Below are positions 1 through 12,330 of a DNA stretch of 58,825 nucleotides, one piece after another (position 1 is the first letter of the stretch; the number at the start of each line of letters is the position of its first letter). Both the position numbers and the translations under genes were made by a program. The stretch comes from Setaria digitata (taxonomy: Eukaryota; Nematoda; Chromadorea; Rhabditida; Setariidae). The stretch is from positions 1-58,825 of the forward strand of contig RCAB01000407.1 in the NCBI GenBank assembly GCA_003640385.1. The letters are read 5' to 3'. The notes under the pieces were generated by a model, which was not told the origin of the DNA, did not search any database, and saw only the letters and a program-made list of their open reading frames with translations.

Positions 1-490
1 AGATCAAGCACATGGATTTTGATGCCTCATCAAGAATATGAGGTCAAATTGAACAACATTCATGCTTTTGAATCAAAAACATGGTGTCGAATTTATAACA
101 AGTTACTCATAGTTGTGCCTTTTGTGAACGATTGAATGTCAAGTTAGAGGTCAGGCACATTGAACTTTATTAAANATGAACTTGATGTCGGATCCGAGAT
201 CAAGCACTTGGATTTTGATGTTTCATCAACAACATGAGGTCAAATTGAACAAGTGCTTGATCTCGTACCCGACATCAAGATCAGGATCTTTAATAAAGTT
301 CAATGTGCCTGACCTCAAACTTGACATTTGGATTTTGATGCTTCATCAACAATATGAGGTCAAATTGAACAGCAATTATGCTTTTGTATCAGGAACATGG
401 TGTCGAATTTATAACCCGTTACTGACAGTTGTGGCTTTTATGAACGATTGAATGTCAAGTTAGAGGTCAGGCACATTGAACTTTATTAAA
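1..490. repeat. Complex dispersed repeat with direct and inverted copies (foldback)
   Basis: Two direct copies of about 165 bp lie at roughly 10-174 and 326-490. Both run from a GGATTTTGATG block to a CTTTATTAAA block with scattered differences. A partial copy of the first block sits at 208-250. In addition 136-209 and 251-327 are inverted copies of each other, so the middle can fold back around a loop of about 40 bases. Nothing in it looks protein-coding: the open frame running through it is made of repeat sequence. It is probably the edge of a larger dispersed repeat family cut by the window start. The ambiguous base at 175 lies exactly at the end of the first direct copy. Confidence 0.75.
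175..175. other. Ambiguous base (N) at a repeat boundary
   Basis: A single N follows the CTTTATTAAA end of the first repeat copy, where the second copy (490-491) continues into GATCC. It probably marks an unresolved or collapsed join. Confidence 0.9.
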
Positions 491-914
491 GATCCTGGAC
501 TTGATACAGTATGTTTAACCAAGAGTACAATTTGTCAAAGGAGAAGATGAAGTTCAACGTAGCGAATTAGTCGATAGAAAGCAGATTGAATAGTATATAA
601 ATTATAAAATACGCAATCCAATTTCCTTCAAAAAATACGCAAAGGAAAGCAAAAAAGAATTCATCGTTCTACACCAGTTACACAGATTCCAGAACCGAAC
701 TTATTATTATATAATCAAAATCATAATAACCAATAATTTCATACATCTTACAGTAGAGAAGTAGGTTTTCCAAAAATATTCCCACTTTCAACACAGTTCT
801 GGATGTTACAATATATCTTGTGATAAGTATGATTTACGACCTGGAAATCACAGACAAATAGTCGCTGCGATAATTTTAAATGAGTATACTTACTCCTATA
901 TATCAAATTGCACA

Positions 915-2541
915 TCAAACGATTTTCACTTCTTCTTGCTCAATTTTGTATTCTTTTTGGGCTGCATCAATCTGCTAAAATTTAGAGATCACTGTCAAAA
1001 CAAATGATTTTTTAAGGAGGCAGGAGCTTTAACAAAGATGACCTTTTAAATGGTGAACTTCGGTCAATAACCAAAAAAGAAATTGGACAAAAACTATATA
1101 CAGAATTCCATAAATCCATTTCTTTTAGAAGGAAAAATTGCAATTGCAAAAGGCTTTTAGGCGTTTCACTGGTTTAGCGGTAGAACTTATTCCAGATATT
1201 TTATAAAAACTTAGATGGTGCGCTTCTTAATTAAAAGCACTTGGTTTTAGCTTATTGATATGAAAAGAAAAGTACCTTGACAAGATCTTTTGGAAAGTGA
1301 GCTTTTCCTCGAGTTGCACATACGATACAGAAGGTTTTCGTATAGAAAACACTGCAGTTCTGAAATAAAAAAAAAAGAAAAAGTGTGGTTTATGATTTAG
1401 AAATTTCACAAAATTTCCAATCGAGTTACAAGTATTGATTTATTTCAGAGATAACGATTTTATGTTACTTGGAAAAGTTTAGAACTTCTATAACACTGAT
1501 GAAGCGTTTATTCCCCCTTCTTCTCTCCAGTCACACACATTTAAGATGGTAAAAGAACAAAAATTACACATGAGATCCTCTCACTAACAGCTTCATAATT
1601 AGCAGTGGAATTAATGTTTAAATTCCTCTTAATTTAATCAACCCAGTTCTTTCCCACTTGAATGTGTTTCAAGATTAAGATTTACTATTAGCGTAAGGCC
1701 ACTGAGAAAACCCTCTCATTTGATGCTTTCTTAGTGAAGTCCAAATATTTCCGAAGCATTTACCTCAGCGATACAGACAGGCTGCCCACATACGCTACAG
1801 ATTGCACCCAAAACGAAATTATCGAAAATGCTTGGAGTTTTGTTTCCTCCGGACATCTTGCTACTAACGGTAGCCCTTGTTCGAATTACTCGTCTTTCAT
1901 CCATTCCGCTTCGATTTCGGAATGGATCCAACATGTAATACATTTCATCTTTGTATCGGTAAATATGCCTGCAAGAGATTAATTTTCAGAGCTTAACTTT
2001 AAAAATCGAGGACGAAACCGAACTTAAGCAATACACCACTCATACGATAAATCAATCTATCTCAGACCAGAAAGCGGATTGAGACTTTCCAAACTAATCG
2101 AGAGATTTATTTGCTCTGGCTGGATATTTTGTAACCACTTACACGTTCGCAGATATGGATAAATGAAATGAATAAACTTTTTAACAACCACATTTTATGC
2201 AGCTGAACGCGGCTAGTGGATTTTATAGAACGGTCAAGAAGGAAAGAGAAGGAAGCTATAACTAACGTTCGACTCGAAACTTTCACCAGACCATAAAGGC
2301 AATTCTCAGTAAGGCCGCAGAGAAAGCACGTGAACTTGACAGTGTTTGCATTTCCGTCCTCCTTCAAATCGTAAGAACCGGCACTGAAAGAGAAAGTGGA
2401 GACATCAGTTGCAACGAATAAATTGCTGGCCAGGGACTGCTACTACGTGATGGTATGAAAGTCCAGAAGGAACACATCAGACAATAAGCCAAACATAACT
2501 CACCCATGACCGTACGTCGGAACGCTTTTAGGAGTGTCCAT
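915..2541 (-). CDS. cdpf1: Cysteine-rich DPF-motif protein (CDPF1-like), five exons
   Basis: Exons on the minus strand, 5' to 3': 2504-2541, 2267-2383, 1764-1968, 1276-1359, 915-974, joined by GT/AG introns with consistent phases into 167 codons plus stop. The product shows a CxxC pair early (FTCFLCGLTENCLYG), then the family signature MYYMLDPF, then CSVCGQPVC, and finally NCSVFYTKTFCIVC. This order of paired cysteines around a DPF triplet matches the CDPF1 family (human C22orf40). Family members are small and of unknown biochemical role; the four cysteine pairs look zinc-binding. The start is the Met reading MDTPKSVPTYGHG, just before a good donor. An insertion of about 20 residues between DPF and the CSVCG pair is longer than in the human protein as I remember it. 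The donor of exon 2 (GTTAGT) is the least certain junction. It is transcribed divergently from the AKAP10 gene. Confidence 0.82.
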
Positions 2542-2862
2542 CTCAAGTAAAACCTGTCTGAGACAACTGCGGGGCCGCATTTAATTCATTCTCGGGAAGA
2601 CGAAACATCGAGGCTTTCTGCGGGCTTCCTATTTAAGGTCGGGTAGGGAGTGGTGTGGTCCTCGTATACCAAAACCTGTGGTGTGATAGGGTTCTGGATC
2701 AAAAGGCGTCCTCCTTCATTTGTCGATCATCTGTGGGTGCAAAATCCCCCAGGAATTTATCGGTTGGATCAGCACTTAACTATCAGTAACTTGCAAATCC
2801 AGATTGTACCATATGTAGCGCGAGATCTCATACAATTTGCAAACTCTCAATTTTTTCAGAAG
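2542..2862. promoter_or_regulatory. Divergent intergenic region between CDPF1-like and AKAP10 genes
   Basis: About 320 bp separate the start codon of the minus-strand CDPF1-like gene from the first candidate start codon of the plus-strand AKAP10 gene. The stretch is richer in G and C than its surroundings. At 2851-2859 a TTTTTTCAG lies three bases before the ATG at 2863, which is what a nematode spliced-leader acceptor looks like. Use as a shared promoter and as a trans-splice site is inferred from position and consensus only. Confidence 0.45.
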
Positions 2863-5800
2863 ATGGAGCAGCAAGGACATTACAATATGTCTCGGTAAAG
2901 GGTCACATCAGTGACCTATCTTAGATATCTTTTTCAAAATTTCTTTTAGTTGCACGGATTTTGGGATGTTTGCAATGCAAATAAGCGATGATTTAGGTCA
3001 GTTGGATACTTTTTTTTAGTTTTTGAAACAAGTTCACTATTTTTGTTCTATTTCTACATTGATACGAAGCAAAATTTCGATATTTGTAAATCTCCAAACT
3101 CCAAAAATGATTTAGTTGTGATGAAAAATAGAGGCATACCTTCCATCTGCATCTGCGCATTGAGTATGCAGAAGTAGGGAATTCCCAAATTTTATTTCAT
3201 TGATCACTATAAAACTCTCAACGCATATCAAATATTAATGATACTAAAAGGAGTTACAATTGGAAGCAATTCTGAATCGGAGGAACTGTGTTGTCTTGCT
3301 AAGATTTATTTGCTGTCATTTTAAAATAACCTTAAATCCGTTCTTATCAAATTTGAATATTTCAGGTGAACCACAGCCTGCAGCGCAGCGGATTTTTCGG
3401 AAATCAGCTTTAGTGTATACATTGAATGAAACACTGCATGATGCTGCTGCTTTGGCGTACTTTATTCAGTTTATGGAAGGAATTGGTAACGATTTTATTA
3501 ATAAACTTGTATTGTTAAGATACTTTGCTCCGAAATATTATTTAATGAATAAGCTGCAAGTTTTTCAACCTTTTTTTTCAAAATAATTTCTCGTAAGTAA
3601 GACTCGATTTAAAGACTGTAAGGGAAAAAGATAGTCTTACGTTCCTCTGCAAAAAGATAGGTGAAATTAAAGATTAAAGTTATTAATTTATTTTCGAGAA
3701 AAACATTAAAGAATAAGCGCCTATCATCTCTTATCTAAACATCCTGCTTTTCTGCCCATTTTTTATCCCCGTATTATTCTTAACTTCAGGTCAGCTGAAC
3801 TTAATTAAGTTCTGGCTGCATGCTGAAAGTTTCCGATGTTCGGCACTTGCAGCGAAAAAAAACGACGGTGCCTTGATTGCAAGTAATTTTTTATCGAAAT
3901 ATCATAAGTCCTAACTGTATGTCATAACTTTTTCTGTATCACTTATATCTTCTTTATTTATAATTTGGTCCTTTCAATATATGAGAACTGGCTCGCTGGC
4001 CAGTTTATATTTATCATCTTTTCCAAAATTCTTTCATTAGTTTATGGGGGCTTTTCAGTAAAGATTAGGACATAACGAGAAATTGATCTCTTTCAGTGAT
4101 CAAAAATGATGCATCTCATATTTGTTCAAAATATATAAGCGAAGACGCATCTTGTTCGATCAATATTAGTAATAATTTACGAAAAATAGTAATGGGTAAG
4201 TTGTTCACTCTCGAAACTGTTACTAATGCATCTTGGCTATGAATGATAGTGGTGAGAAGCCAGAGAACTCATTTTCTTCCTCAAAACAAAGCGCTGAAAT
4301 ATTTTTTCCTTTCTTTTTTGCACTCCGAACGGCAAATAGAAACTCTCTGACGACTTATTGTTATGAGGTGGTCGAAACAAATAAACTGCTTTTTGGGAAT
4401 TATAATTTTTAAATGATTGATGTTGTCGTCCAGTGATTGTAATTGCAAATGTTGTTGTGATTATTGAATTTAGAACATTTTTTGTTAATTTCAGGGGAAT
4501 TTTCAATACTTTTTCTGAAACTAATTTTGCAGACCGAGTAGACTCTAAAAATGGGTTCTTCGATCCTTGTTGTTTTTCTGAAGCACAAAACTTCGTTCTG
4601 AACGTTATGGAAAGTCGGTTCGTGTTGGATTATATTTAATTCGTGAAGATTTTTGCTTTCGGCAGCATTGTTTTGGTGGTCCAAACTTTGCATAGATTGA
4701 TTTTTTTTTTTTTTGATTTTTGAAACCTCAGAAAAAAGGCAGCATATGTAATTTTTTCTTTCTTCATTCCTGTGAAGAAAAAAATCTTTTCAAAAATTCT
4801 TTCCTTCCTTAAGTTGTACGTTTCGTAACATTTGGATTGTACTACGTTAATAAGTTTGAAATTTCTGAAGATTCTTTTTCGACTGAATTTTTGTAGGCTT
4901 CAATTGATTTTACAGGTATTTCAAAGAATTTGAAAGTAGTGTATACTATGCGAAACACCGTATAGATGTTATTAGTAGTGGAGCGCTTACGATGCATGAT
5001 ATCATGCTATGCCAGCCACTTCTGTGCGCATTTGTCGAGGTGAATTTATTTCTCTTCCATCAATGTCCTCTTCGACGACTGTTTTTCTTATTCCTATGGC
5101 TTTAAGCATATTTAATTCCTCTTTTTTCTTAGTATTTTTTATTTGATTAGAAATAAGAAAAATCAAATAAAAAATACTACACGAAGAGGAAATTAAATAT
5201 GCTTAAAGTTTGAAGCTTAGATTCGTTAATTTCATAAAACCAGTAAGAGTGGGCTATAAGAAGAAAAATTACATCTAAAAATGAAGGTAGAAGCATCCTC
5301 GATTATTCTTTTTATCAGGCGTTCGATTTGTTTTTTGTTTTTGTTTTTTTTTTTTTTTTTCAAGCCAGAAATATTCCATTCAAAAAATGCTTTCTTCTAC
5401 TGAATTTTTTTCATTATTAGAGCACATGTGTTAAATTATTTTGAAGTAATAAATTAGAGCATTTTATTCCTGAATTTTCTTTGAAAACTTATGCAGTTGT
5501 TATTTTCAGTATATGGAAAATGAAGACGAAGGAAAGTTAATAGAATTTATTATTTCCGCGGAAAGTTTTGCAGAACAGTTACCGCTAATGCAAAGCAACG
5601 AGCAAGCCGTTGAAGATGCTATGATTATCTATAATAGGTTTGCTACTTCAGATGCTTGTATTCTATCTGTAGCGCCATGACAGTCTTTACAAAACTTTAC
5701 AAGGTCCGATTAACCCTAAACCCTATCTAAATGAATAAGAGGAACGAATTGATCTAAATTTTATCTGAAGTATGTAATGCTCAATTAATACTTTATATCA

Positions 5801-8357
5801 TACATTGTATTAATGTTACACCTCTATCAACATAAACTGGTTTAAAAATCGGAAAGTAAAAAGTATGTGGCTTCATTTTTTGAATATGTTAGAAACAAAT
5901 ACATAAGTCAGTTAGTGATCTTTCAAAAGTATTGTTTACTAAAGATATTGATGTGAACGGTTTAGTAATTTCCTCGCATATTTTCTGGTTTCCTTTGATT
6001 TGAAGCTCATAAACCTCGTTTTTTTTTTTTTTTTTTTTTTGAAATTTTTTGCCTAGAAAAACCGAATTGTCTTAATCATTTTATTCTAAGTGAAGTTTTT
6101 ATTTTTTGCTTGTAAATGATATTTAACGAGTCAAGAAGTATGACAATCACAAACAATTTCTTATTAAATAGTGGAATTTGAGTATATGCGTAAACGCATA
6201 TATTTGATGCATTAGTAATCCTGTTGAAATTGGGTAGATTGTTTGTTCTCATCACTTCACTCTTTATAGATATTTTTCAATGCAAGCAACGGAACCGTTG
6301 AAGTTTGGTTCAAAAACGCGAATTCAGATCGAAAGTGACATTTGTTTAGGAAATGGAAGACCTGCCTCAAGCTGCTTCGAAGCAGCAAGGCTTATGGCTT
6401 TGCACATTTTAGAACAGGTTAACAGATACATTTCATTTTGGAAAAGATCAACAAATGTTGCTTATAAAAAAGAATACTTTGACTTTCAACCTGATATCAG
6501 ATTAGTAGACCGTTTTCAACTTTTTTATTTATGTGTGAATCGTGTATGGCTTAATTCATTTTTCATATTTTACATTGCATTGATATTACATCTTCTACAC
6601 CAGTTATGAAGACTCAGAAATTTTATTGATTACTAAATGTCGAGTTACCAAAATTCCAGAGAGGTTAATGTAATTGTGTTGCGACGAGGTTCGATCGGTT
6701 GGTTATTGCGTCCAGTCTATCTATTCAAAGAATAGAAAAAAAAAAAAAGAAATTTTAAAACCACTCTTGCTTCTTGCAGAAGTATCTGAAACGGTTTTCT
6801 GCGTCACCACCATTTGTAAAATATTTACAAAAGCTGATGGCTCAAATAGAAAACAGTTTCGAATTACCGAATCCAAATATGAGAAAACGAACTTTTGGTT
6901 TGTTTACACTTCGCCAATAAATTATGTAGAACATCTTTTAGAAAAAGAGACATTTATTACACTTAAATTCATCAACGTTGAAATTTCTGACGACAGGAAT
7001 TTTTAGCATTAAGAAATCAGGAATTCTCCTCTGTTTTTATTGATTTACCGTTTAAAATTTCACATTCTATTCCTTCTACAACTANGCAATTTCTGACGAC
7101 AGGAATTTTTAGCATTAAGAAATCAGGAATTCTCCCCTGTTTTTATTGATTTACCGTTTAAAATTTCACATTCTATTCCTTCTACAACTAATTAAAAACA
7201 GTTTATACCAGGCTTGAGATGTTTTATACCAGATAAATCATATTTATTTAAATTCAGCATTTCAATGGAATCTAGTAACTGAGGCGAAGCGGGACGAAAA
7301 GCACTTAATTGTGAATTAATACCAAGAAAATAATGATATGGAAACTGACGTTCCTCTTTAAGTCTAATATTGCAAAGGTATGAACATCGACTCTTTCAGC
7401 TACCGGTTCAGATCAGTCCTCAGATACAAGCATACCATCATCGATATTCGAAAGGACAACATATCGTCATCTAACTCAGCTTGATCCTTCACTCTCTGCT
7501 TCATTATTGCCCTTGAATAACGAAGAATATGAAACAGGTTCTCAGCCAGAGAGTTCTAGTTCCTGTGGCACGAATATACCTCGTATTGGGCGTTCAAGAG
7601 CGTGAGTCATTTTTTTTTTTCTGGTTTTCATAATACTAAAATATTTTTTGTTTGTTGTTTTTTTATCTGCTCAATTATTAAGCATTTTTTTAGTCTTTGG
7701 TGTGTCGATATTCCATTTTGTTTTTAGAGTAAGTACACTTAAGTCATAATATTTCTTAAAATATATTTCTTCTGCATCTCAGGAGTGTATCATTAGCCAC
7801 AGTCGATGACATGGGACGCTACCGACCAATGTATGATAATAGCTACAGCATATCAGAAAATAATGGAAATACTCGACGAAAGCTCAAAAGTAAACTCGAT
7901 AAATATCTGCATTATTCTTTGAAAAAGGTATGTTTGAATATGAGTGCCTGGACTTACATGTTTTTTAGTGTGGATAAAGACGGATGTTTAGACTTATTTA
8001 CAAAGGTTGATGAAATGATAAATAACGAACAAATAACCTTACCTTTTTCATCTGACTAATTTTGTTGAAGACGGGATAATAGTCCTGCATTAAAAAGTTT
8101 TATCGCTTACTAAATAATGGTTATAGCCAGAAGAGAATGATAGCACTAAAGCAATGTTTTAACCGGAAAGATTTTATTTTTCTGCTGTCAGGAAGTTCAA
8201 CACTTTAGAAATTATGTAAAAATTGTTTTTTATTTTTTAAAAGGAATGTGTGTTTTTTAAGGAAGCAGAGGTAGCAGACCAAGTGGCCCAACTAATTGTT
8301 GCTGACGTACATAATATGATTTCTGCCGGCAGCTCCCTGAGACTTACCAATTTCTGA
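2863..8357 (+). CDS. akap10: AKAP10 / D-AKAP2 ortholog: dual RGS-domain PKA-anchoring protein
   Basis: Well-supported exons: 3366-3485, 3790-3882, 4097-4195, 4533-4617, 4916-5039, 5510-5637, 6270-6417, 6780-6897, 7400-7601, 7783-7927, 8262-8357; every junction keeps phase. The first RGS domain holds LAYFIQFMEG and LIKFWLHAESF, and continues through CSKYISEDA and VISSGALTMHDIM. The second holds VEYMENEDEGKLIEF, MIIYNRYFSMQATEPLKF and IESDIC. A Ser-rich linker follows. The last exon encodes an amphipathic helix EAEVADQVAQLIVADVHNMI, the expected site that grips PKA regulatory subunits, and ends in LTNF, which fits a class I PDZ ligand as in human AKAP10. The spacer inside the first RGS box is shorter than in vertebrates. 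The 5' end is unsettled: ATG 2863 with donor at 2895 is attractive but its phase does not join exon 3366, so a small exon between them is probably missing from this model. Confidence 0.88.
5100..5208. ncRNA. Long imperfect hairpin in an AKAP10 intron
   Basis: Left arm 5100-5148 and right arm 5161-5208 are near-perfect reverse complements of about 48 bases, separated by a 12-base loop. Pairing is broken mainly over a few bases near the middle of the stem. The element lies in the intron between exons ending at 5039 and starting at 5510. It could be a microRNA-like or endo-siRNA precursor, or a small palindromic (MITE-like) insertion. Sequence alone cannot decide, so the ncRNA label is provisional. 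Confidence 0.5.
6982..7190. repeat. Tandem 103-bp duplication in AKAP10 intron, with N at the joint
   Basis: Copies 6982-7084 and 7088-7190 differ at one base (TCCTCTG versus TCCCCTG). The three bases between them include an N at 7085. The repeat sits in the intron between exons 6780-6897 and 7400-7601 and does not touch a splice site. The N at the joint suggests that the second copy may come from an unmerged contig overlap rather than real duplication. Confidence 0.9.
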
Positions 8358-11300
8358 CAAATTTTGCTCTACAACAAAAAGAACAATTGGAGCACAAAGT
8401 TTCTCTCGACTACTTTAATGTATTTATGAACATGAAAATTTATGCTCATTTGTTAAGCGAAATCTTCATTTTTATTGCTCAAATTGATTAGCAATATATT
8501 ACGAAGTATGGATGAAGAGGAAGTGTGACCTGCTTTAACTTTCTTATCTAATTACAATAGCGATATTACAGAATATTTTTTGATCCAGTGTTGGGTTTAT
8601 ATGTAGATCGTTGGGTTACAGTGCTTCAAACAACTTTAATGCAGTTAAATACATATGACTGAACCTTTTTTTTTTAATTTATTACTTTTTAAATATTTTG
8701 TAATGAAGGCAGAATAAAACTAAATAATTAATCTATAAGTGCTGTTTTTTATTCTGTCCTCCATATTTTTCATCTCTTCATTCCATACTGAAATGTGTGA
8801 AGTTTCACTCGACAAAGTCGTTTTCTTCGGTTTTGATCAAGATGTTAATGCCACTGCTGTGTTCAGTTCATCCGGTGAATAAAAACTGGTTTCGTGAAAG
8901 TGGGAAGCATATGAACAAGCTTAGCAGGAATCTAGCATATTGCTGGAATTTTAATCAAACTTGTATGATATTCTCTTAGAATTACTCAATCTCGTATATT
9001 TGTCGCATTTCTTTTAGGGTTCTATCACTGAAGTGATTTAATGAAGTCTTTATAACATTTTAGTGGCCTTTGGTTGTTCATACTTCTAATAGTTTTTGTA
9101 CTTTCAATTTTTATACACTTATCTTTTATGTGCCTTTTAATATCGGAAATTTATGAGGAAAATTTCAAATTTTGTCGTCTTGATTTTCATGGTTAAAGGG
9201 TTAATTATACTGTATTTATATAAGATTTTTTTTTTTATATAGTCATAGTTCAACCAATCCAAATATAATGATTATTTAATAAGCTGAGGATGAATGTTAC
9301 TCCTTATTTCCCTTTTTCTAACTGTACCGATTTGTTCTTCATGAGTGTGTTGTGCATGCTTGACTTCTGGGAGTTTTTCCTCATGTTTTTTCACTGTAAG
9401 TTTTCACTGTTCATAAAGGCTCCATTGAAACTGCAGTTATAAAAGGCCCCTCAGCACATGTTATTACGGGTAATTTTTTATCTTTTTCATTTTTAGCTCT
9501 CTAGGTGTTCGTCATCTTGTAATTTTGAAATAAATGCTCTTTAAATGTTATTGTTTAATTTAAACATACCTAGGAACCATAAGATGATTGTCCAAGCAAG
9601 TGCAATAAATTGATGAGAAAGTCAATCCTATTTTTGGTAGTGATTTATATGTTATAAGGAAAAGTGATATTTGATGCATAAAGACACGTTAAAAAATAGT
9701 GCAGTGGAATTGCTAGGTAGTTTTGCGCTTTCCCTGTAAAGAAAGTAAATCCACTTCGAACTGAAATGAATTTACCGTACACACTTCTCGCCTTACTCCC
9801 ATCCTCAATTACTGGATTTCTTAAAATCTTTTGACCTAATTGTAGGTGACAACAGCTGACGTTATAAGGTACGTATGGGATGGAATGGTTAAGTGACTGT
9901 GCTGCATAATTTGGTTTTAAGTTTAAATTTAAAATTTAAATTAAATTTTTTTTCAAGAATATATGTTTCTGCAGTTTTGTCTTTTTCAGCAGTTCGAAAT
10001 AAAATTTGAAGTGTGGTGCTGCTGAAAAGGATCTCAACTTCATTTCAATATTTCCCGCTTAATTAGTTTTTTCAAGTCTAAAATCTCAAAACTTTTATAA
10101 CAGTTTTCATTACCTTTCAAGGCTTTTTATAAGACTTGCTAAATGAATTCTTACTGGTCAAGGTTTTGTCGTCTGATTTCAGTCTATGAGGTTAAACTTT
10201 CAAGTTCTGAGTGTTCTGTGGTCTTTGAACACTGAAACATTTCCATCTCGTGAAATTCTGTCAGCCATTTTAAGGAGCCATCCTAGATAATTGGAAGTTT
10301 CGGAATAATTCTGGTGTTTGGTAGTGTCATAAGTTAACGAGGAATAGTGAATAGAACTACAAAGTCTATGTTACTGAGAGTTTGTTTCACTAATAAACCA
10401 GATATTGAATCCGCAGAACAGTGAAGGATAGGTCTGGTGTATTCCTGACTTATTGAGATATACCGTTCATGGTCCAGACAAGTTCAGTTTGAACGCATTT
10501 TCGTTGGCATTTGAATGTAAAGTTATCGGCCGTTTTTCTTTTTTTTTTGGGCAATTGCAAGGATTTTATTGTTTTGATGGAGAAACGTTACTTACTCATT
10601 TCAACGCTTGATAAAATAATTAAGGCTACAAATTATCGGTGATCCATTTTTTCGTTTTGGAAGATGCCAAGCAAAATTTTACTGTCAAACGCAGAGGAGC
10701 GCATCATTAGTACTGATTTTTGATACAAAACCAAAAATAAAGATGTGGCTTACAGGAGCTATTATTATTGTAGCAGTGGTTTTACTCATTACAGTCAAAC
10801 TTCTACATTTTGCTTTATAATCTTGCTAATTTAGGGGAAACAATCTCTTCATAGAGGCAGAATTTGAACGGCCAACTATTTCTTTTGGAAAAATGTCACC
10901 GAAGGGAAGGACGGACATTTTTATCATACTATGTGTTCGTTTGGGTTGAACTGATTCAGATCCAATTCTGGTTTGTGTGAATGAACGGTGACCTATTCAT
11001 TAAAAAAATGTTTTAAATAAGTTAGGATTATATTGATAGATCAAACTTTTATACTGAAATTTAAAACATTTGATGCCAAATATTAAAAGGCAGATGTGGA
11101 ATTGTCTTTCTGACAAACGAAGAGCGTAACTAACATACGGGCGTTCGAGCATACTGATAAACTTTAAAGTTAAAGTGAAAAATACCGCCCTTGTTTTTCC
11201 CCTTTAATAATCCTACACTTTTAACAAAATTTGAGAAAACTTCCACTGAAAATCATGAATAAAAATTTATTACTGGATAGAATTAACAAAGAAACTTTTG

Positions 11301-12330
11301 TCAGAATGTAATGGAGTAAATAAAACAATGATTCTAACAAATGTGATCCAATAAATATAACTTCTAATTCGATAGAAAATAAAATGGAAAAGTCCCGTTA
11401 ACATCCAAAAAATGGGTGATAAACTGCATAATTGTAGGTAAGAGAATCAATCATATTTACTGAGACGGAACTTTCAATCTGAAAACTTTCCCATTTTTCT
11501 CAAAACGTAATTGATAATTGTAAATGAATTGAACACATACAAGTACACATAATTATCACTCACTGAGAATTAAATGACAATAAATATACGGATCAGGAAT
11601 GTATCAGCAAACAGTATGGGTGTGTTGAATGCTTGGAATGTTTGCGACGGACGGGACTAATAACGGAAAACATTGGACGATTGGTCGTTTTAACAATGAT
11701 ATGAAAACAATAAATGTTTGAAACACTTAAGAGGAATGTCTAAAGATTAAAAAACTCACACATAGGAACCTTCTTATTCATTCAAAAGACTCTCTTTGTC
11801 CTATCTTTAACGTAAATGTCTTCTCGGTCTCATTTTGAGATTCCGCTCCAGTCTTCATTTTCTTTTTTTTTTGCTTTTTATTATGGATTTGAATCGATGT
11901 TTCTAAATATCTTGATTAGATTCAAAGTAATTTGAGGGTAAACTCTTACCCTCAAAAAACTGAAGTGACTGTGTTGGGATAATGGGATTTGAGTGTGTAG
12001 AATTTATCCTCGAATTAAACAAGAGGCATCAACAAAGACGGAAAAAAAAGATGACAGCATTAACTTCCTCAAAGGTTCACGAAAAAAATAAAACAACAGA
12101 ATAAACGAAAGCGTTATACAAGTTATGTCCTCAAAATTTTGGCAGTCATTGCATTATTTAAAGGCAAACTCTCACCTCAGTAATCCAAAAATTCCCAAAA
12201 CGTTTAATATTTATGATTAGTTAAGTGATAACAACGATATAGCAACAAAGATGTGGCAACAATAAATAACAAAAATAGTTTGTGGATTGGCACGAAGCAA
12301 CAGTTTCATCTTAATTTGCGATCAGAAAAT
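8358..12330. other. Intergenic region without a convincing gene
   Basis: About 4 kb between the convergent 3' ends of the AKAP10 gene and the fibrillin-like gene. The start is probably AKAP10 3' UTR; an AATAAA hexamer lies at 8713-8718. The rest is AT-rich with T and A runs, and open frames are short, with no recognisable domain or believable exon chain. No repeat of note was seen. Confidence 0.6.

Noticed and set aside
176..451. 91-residue plus-strand frame at the window start
   Set aside because: It lies wholly inside the foldback repeat and translates its direct and inverted copies.
2650..2898. 82-residue plus-strand frame as the first AKAP10 exon
   Set aside because: No resemblance to AKAP10, and its phase does not connect to exon 3366; only the ATG at 2863 after TTTTTTCAG is kept as a candidate.
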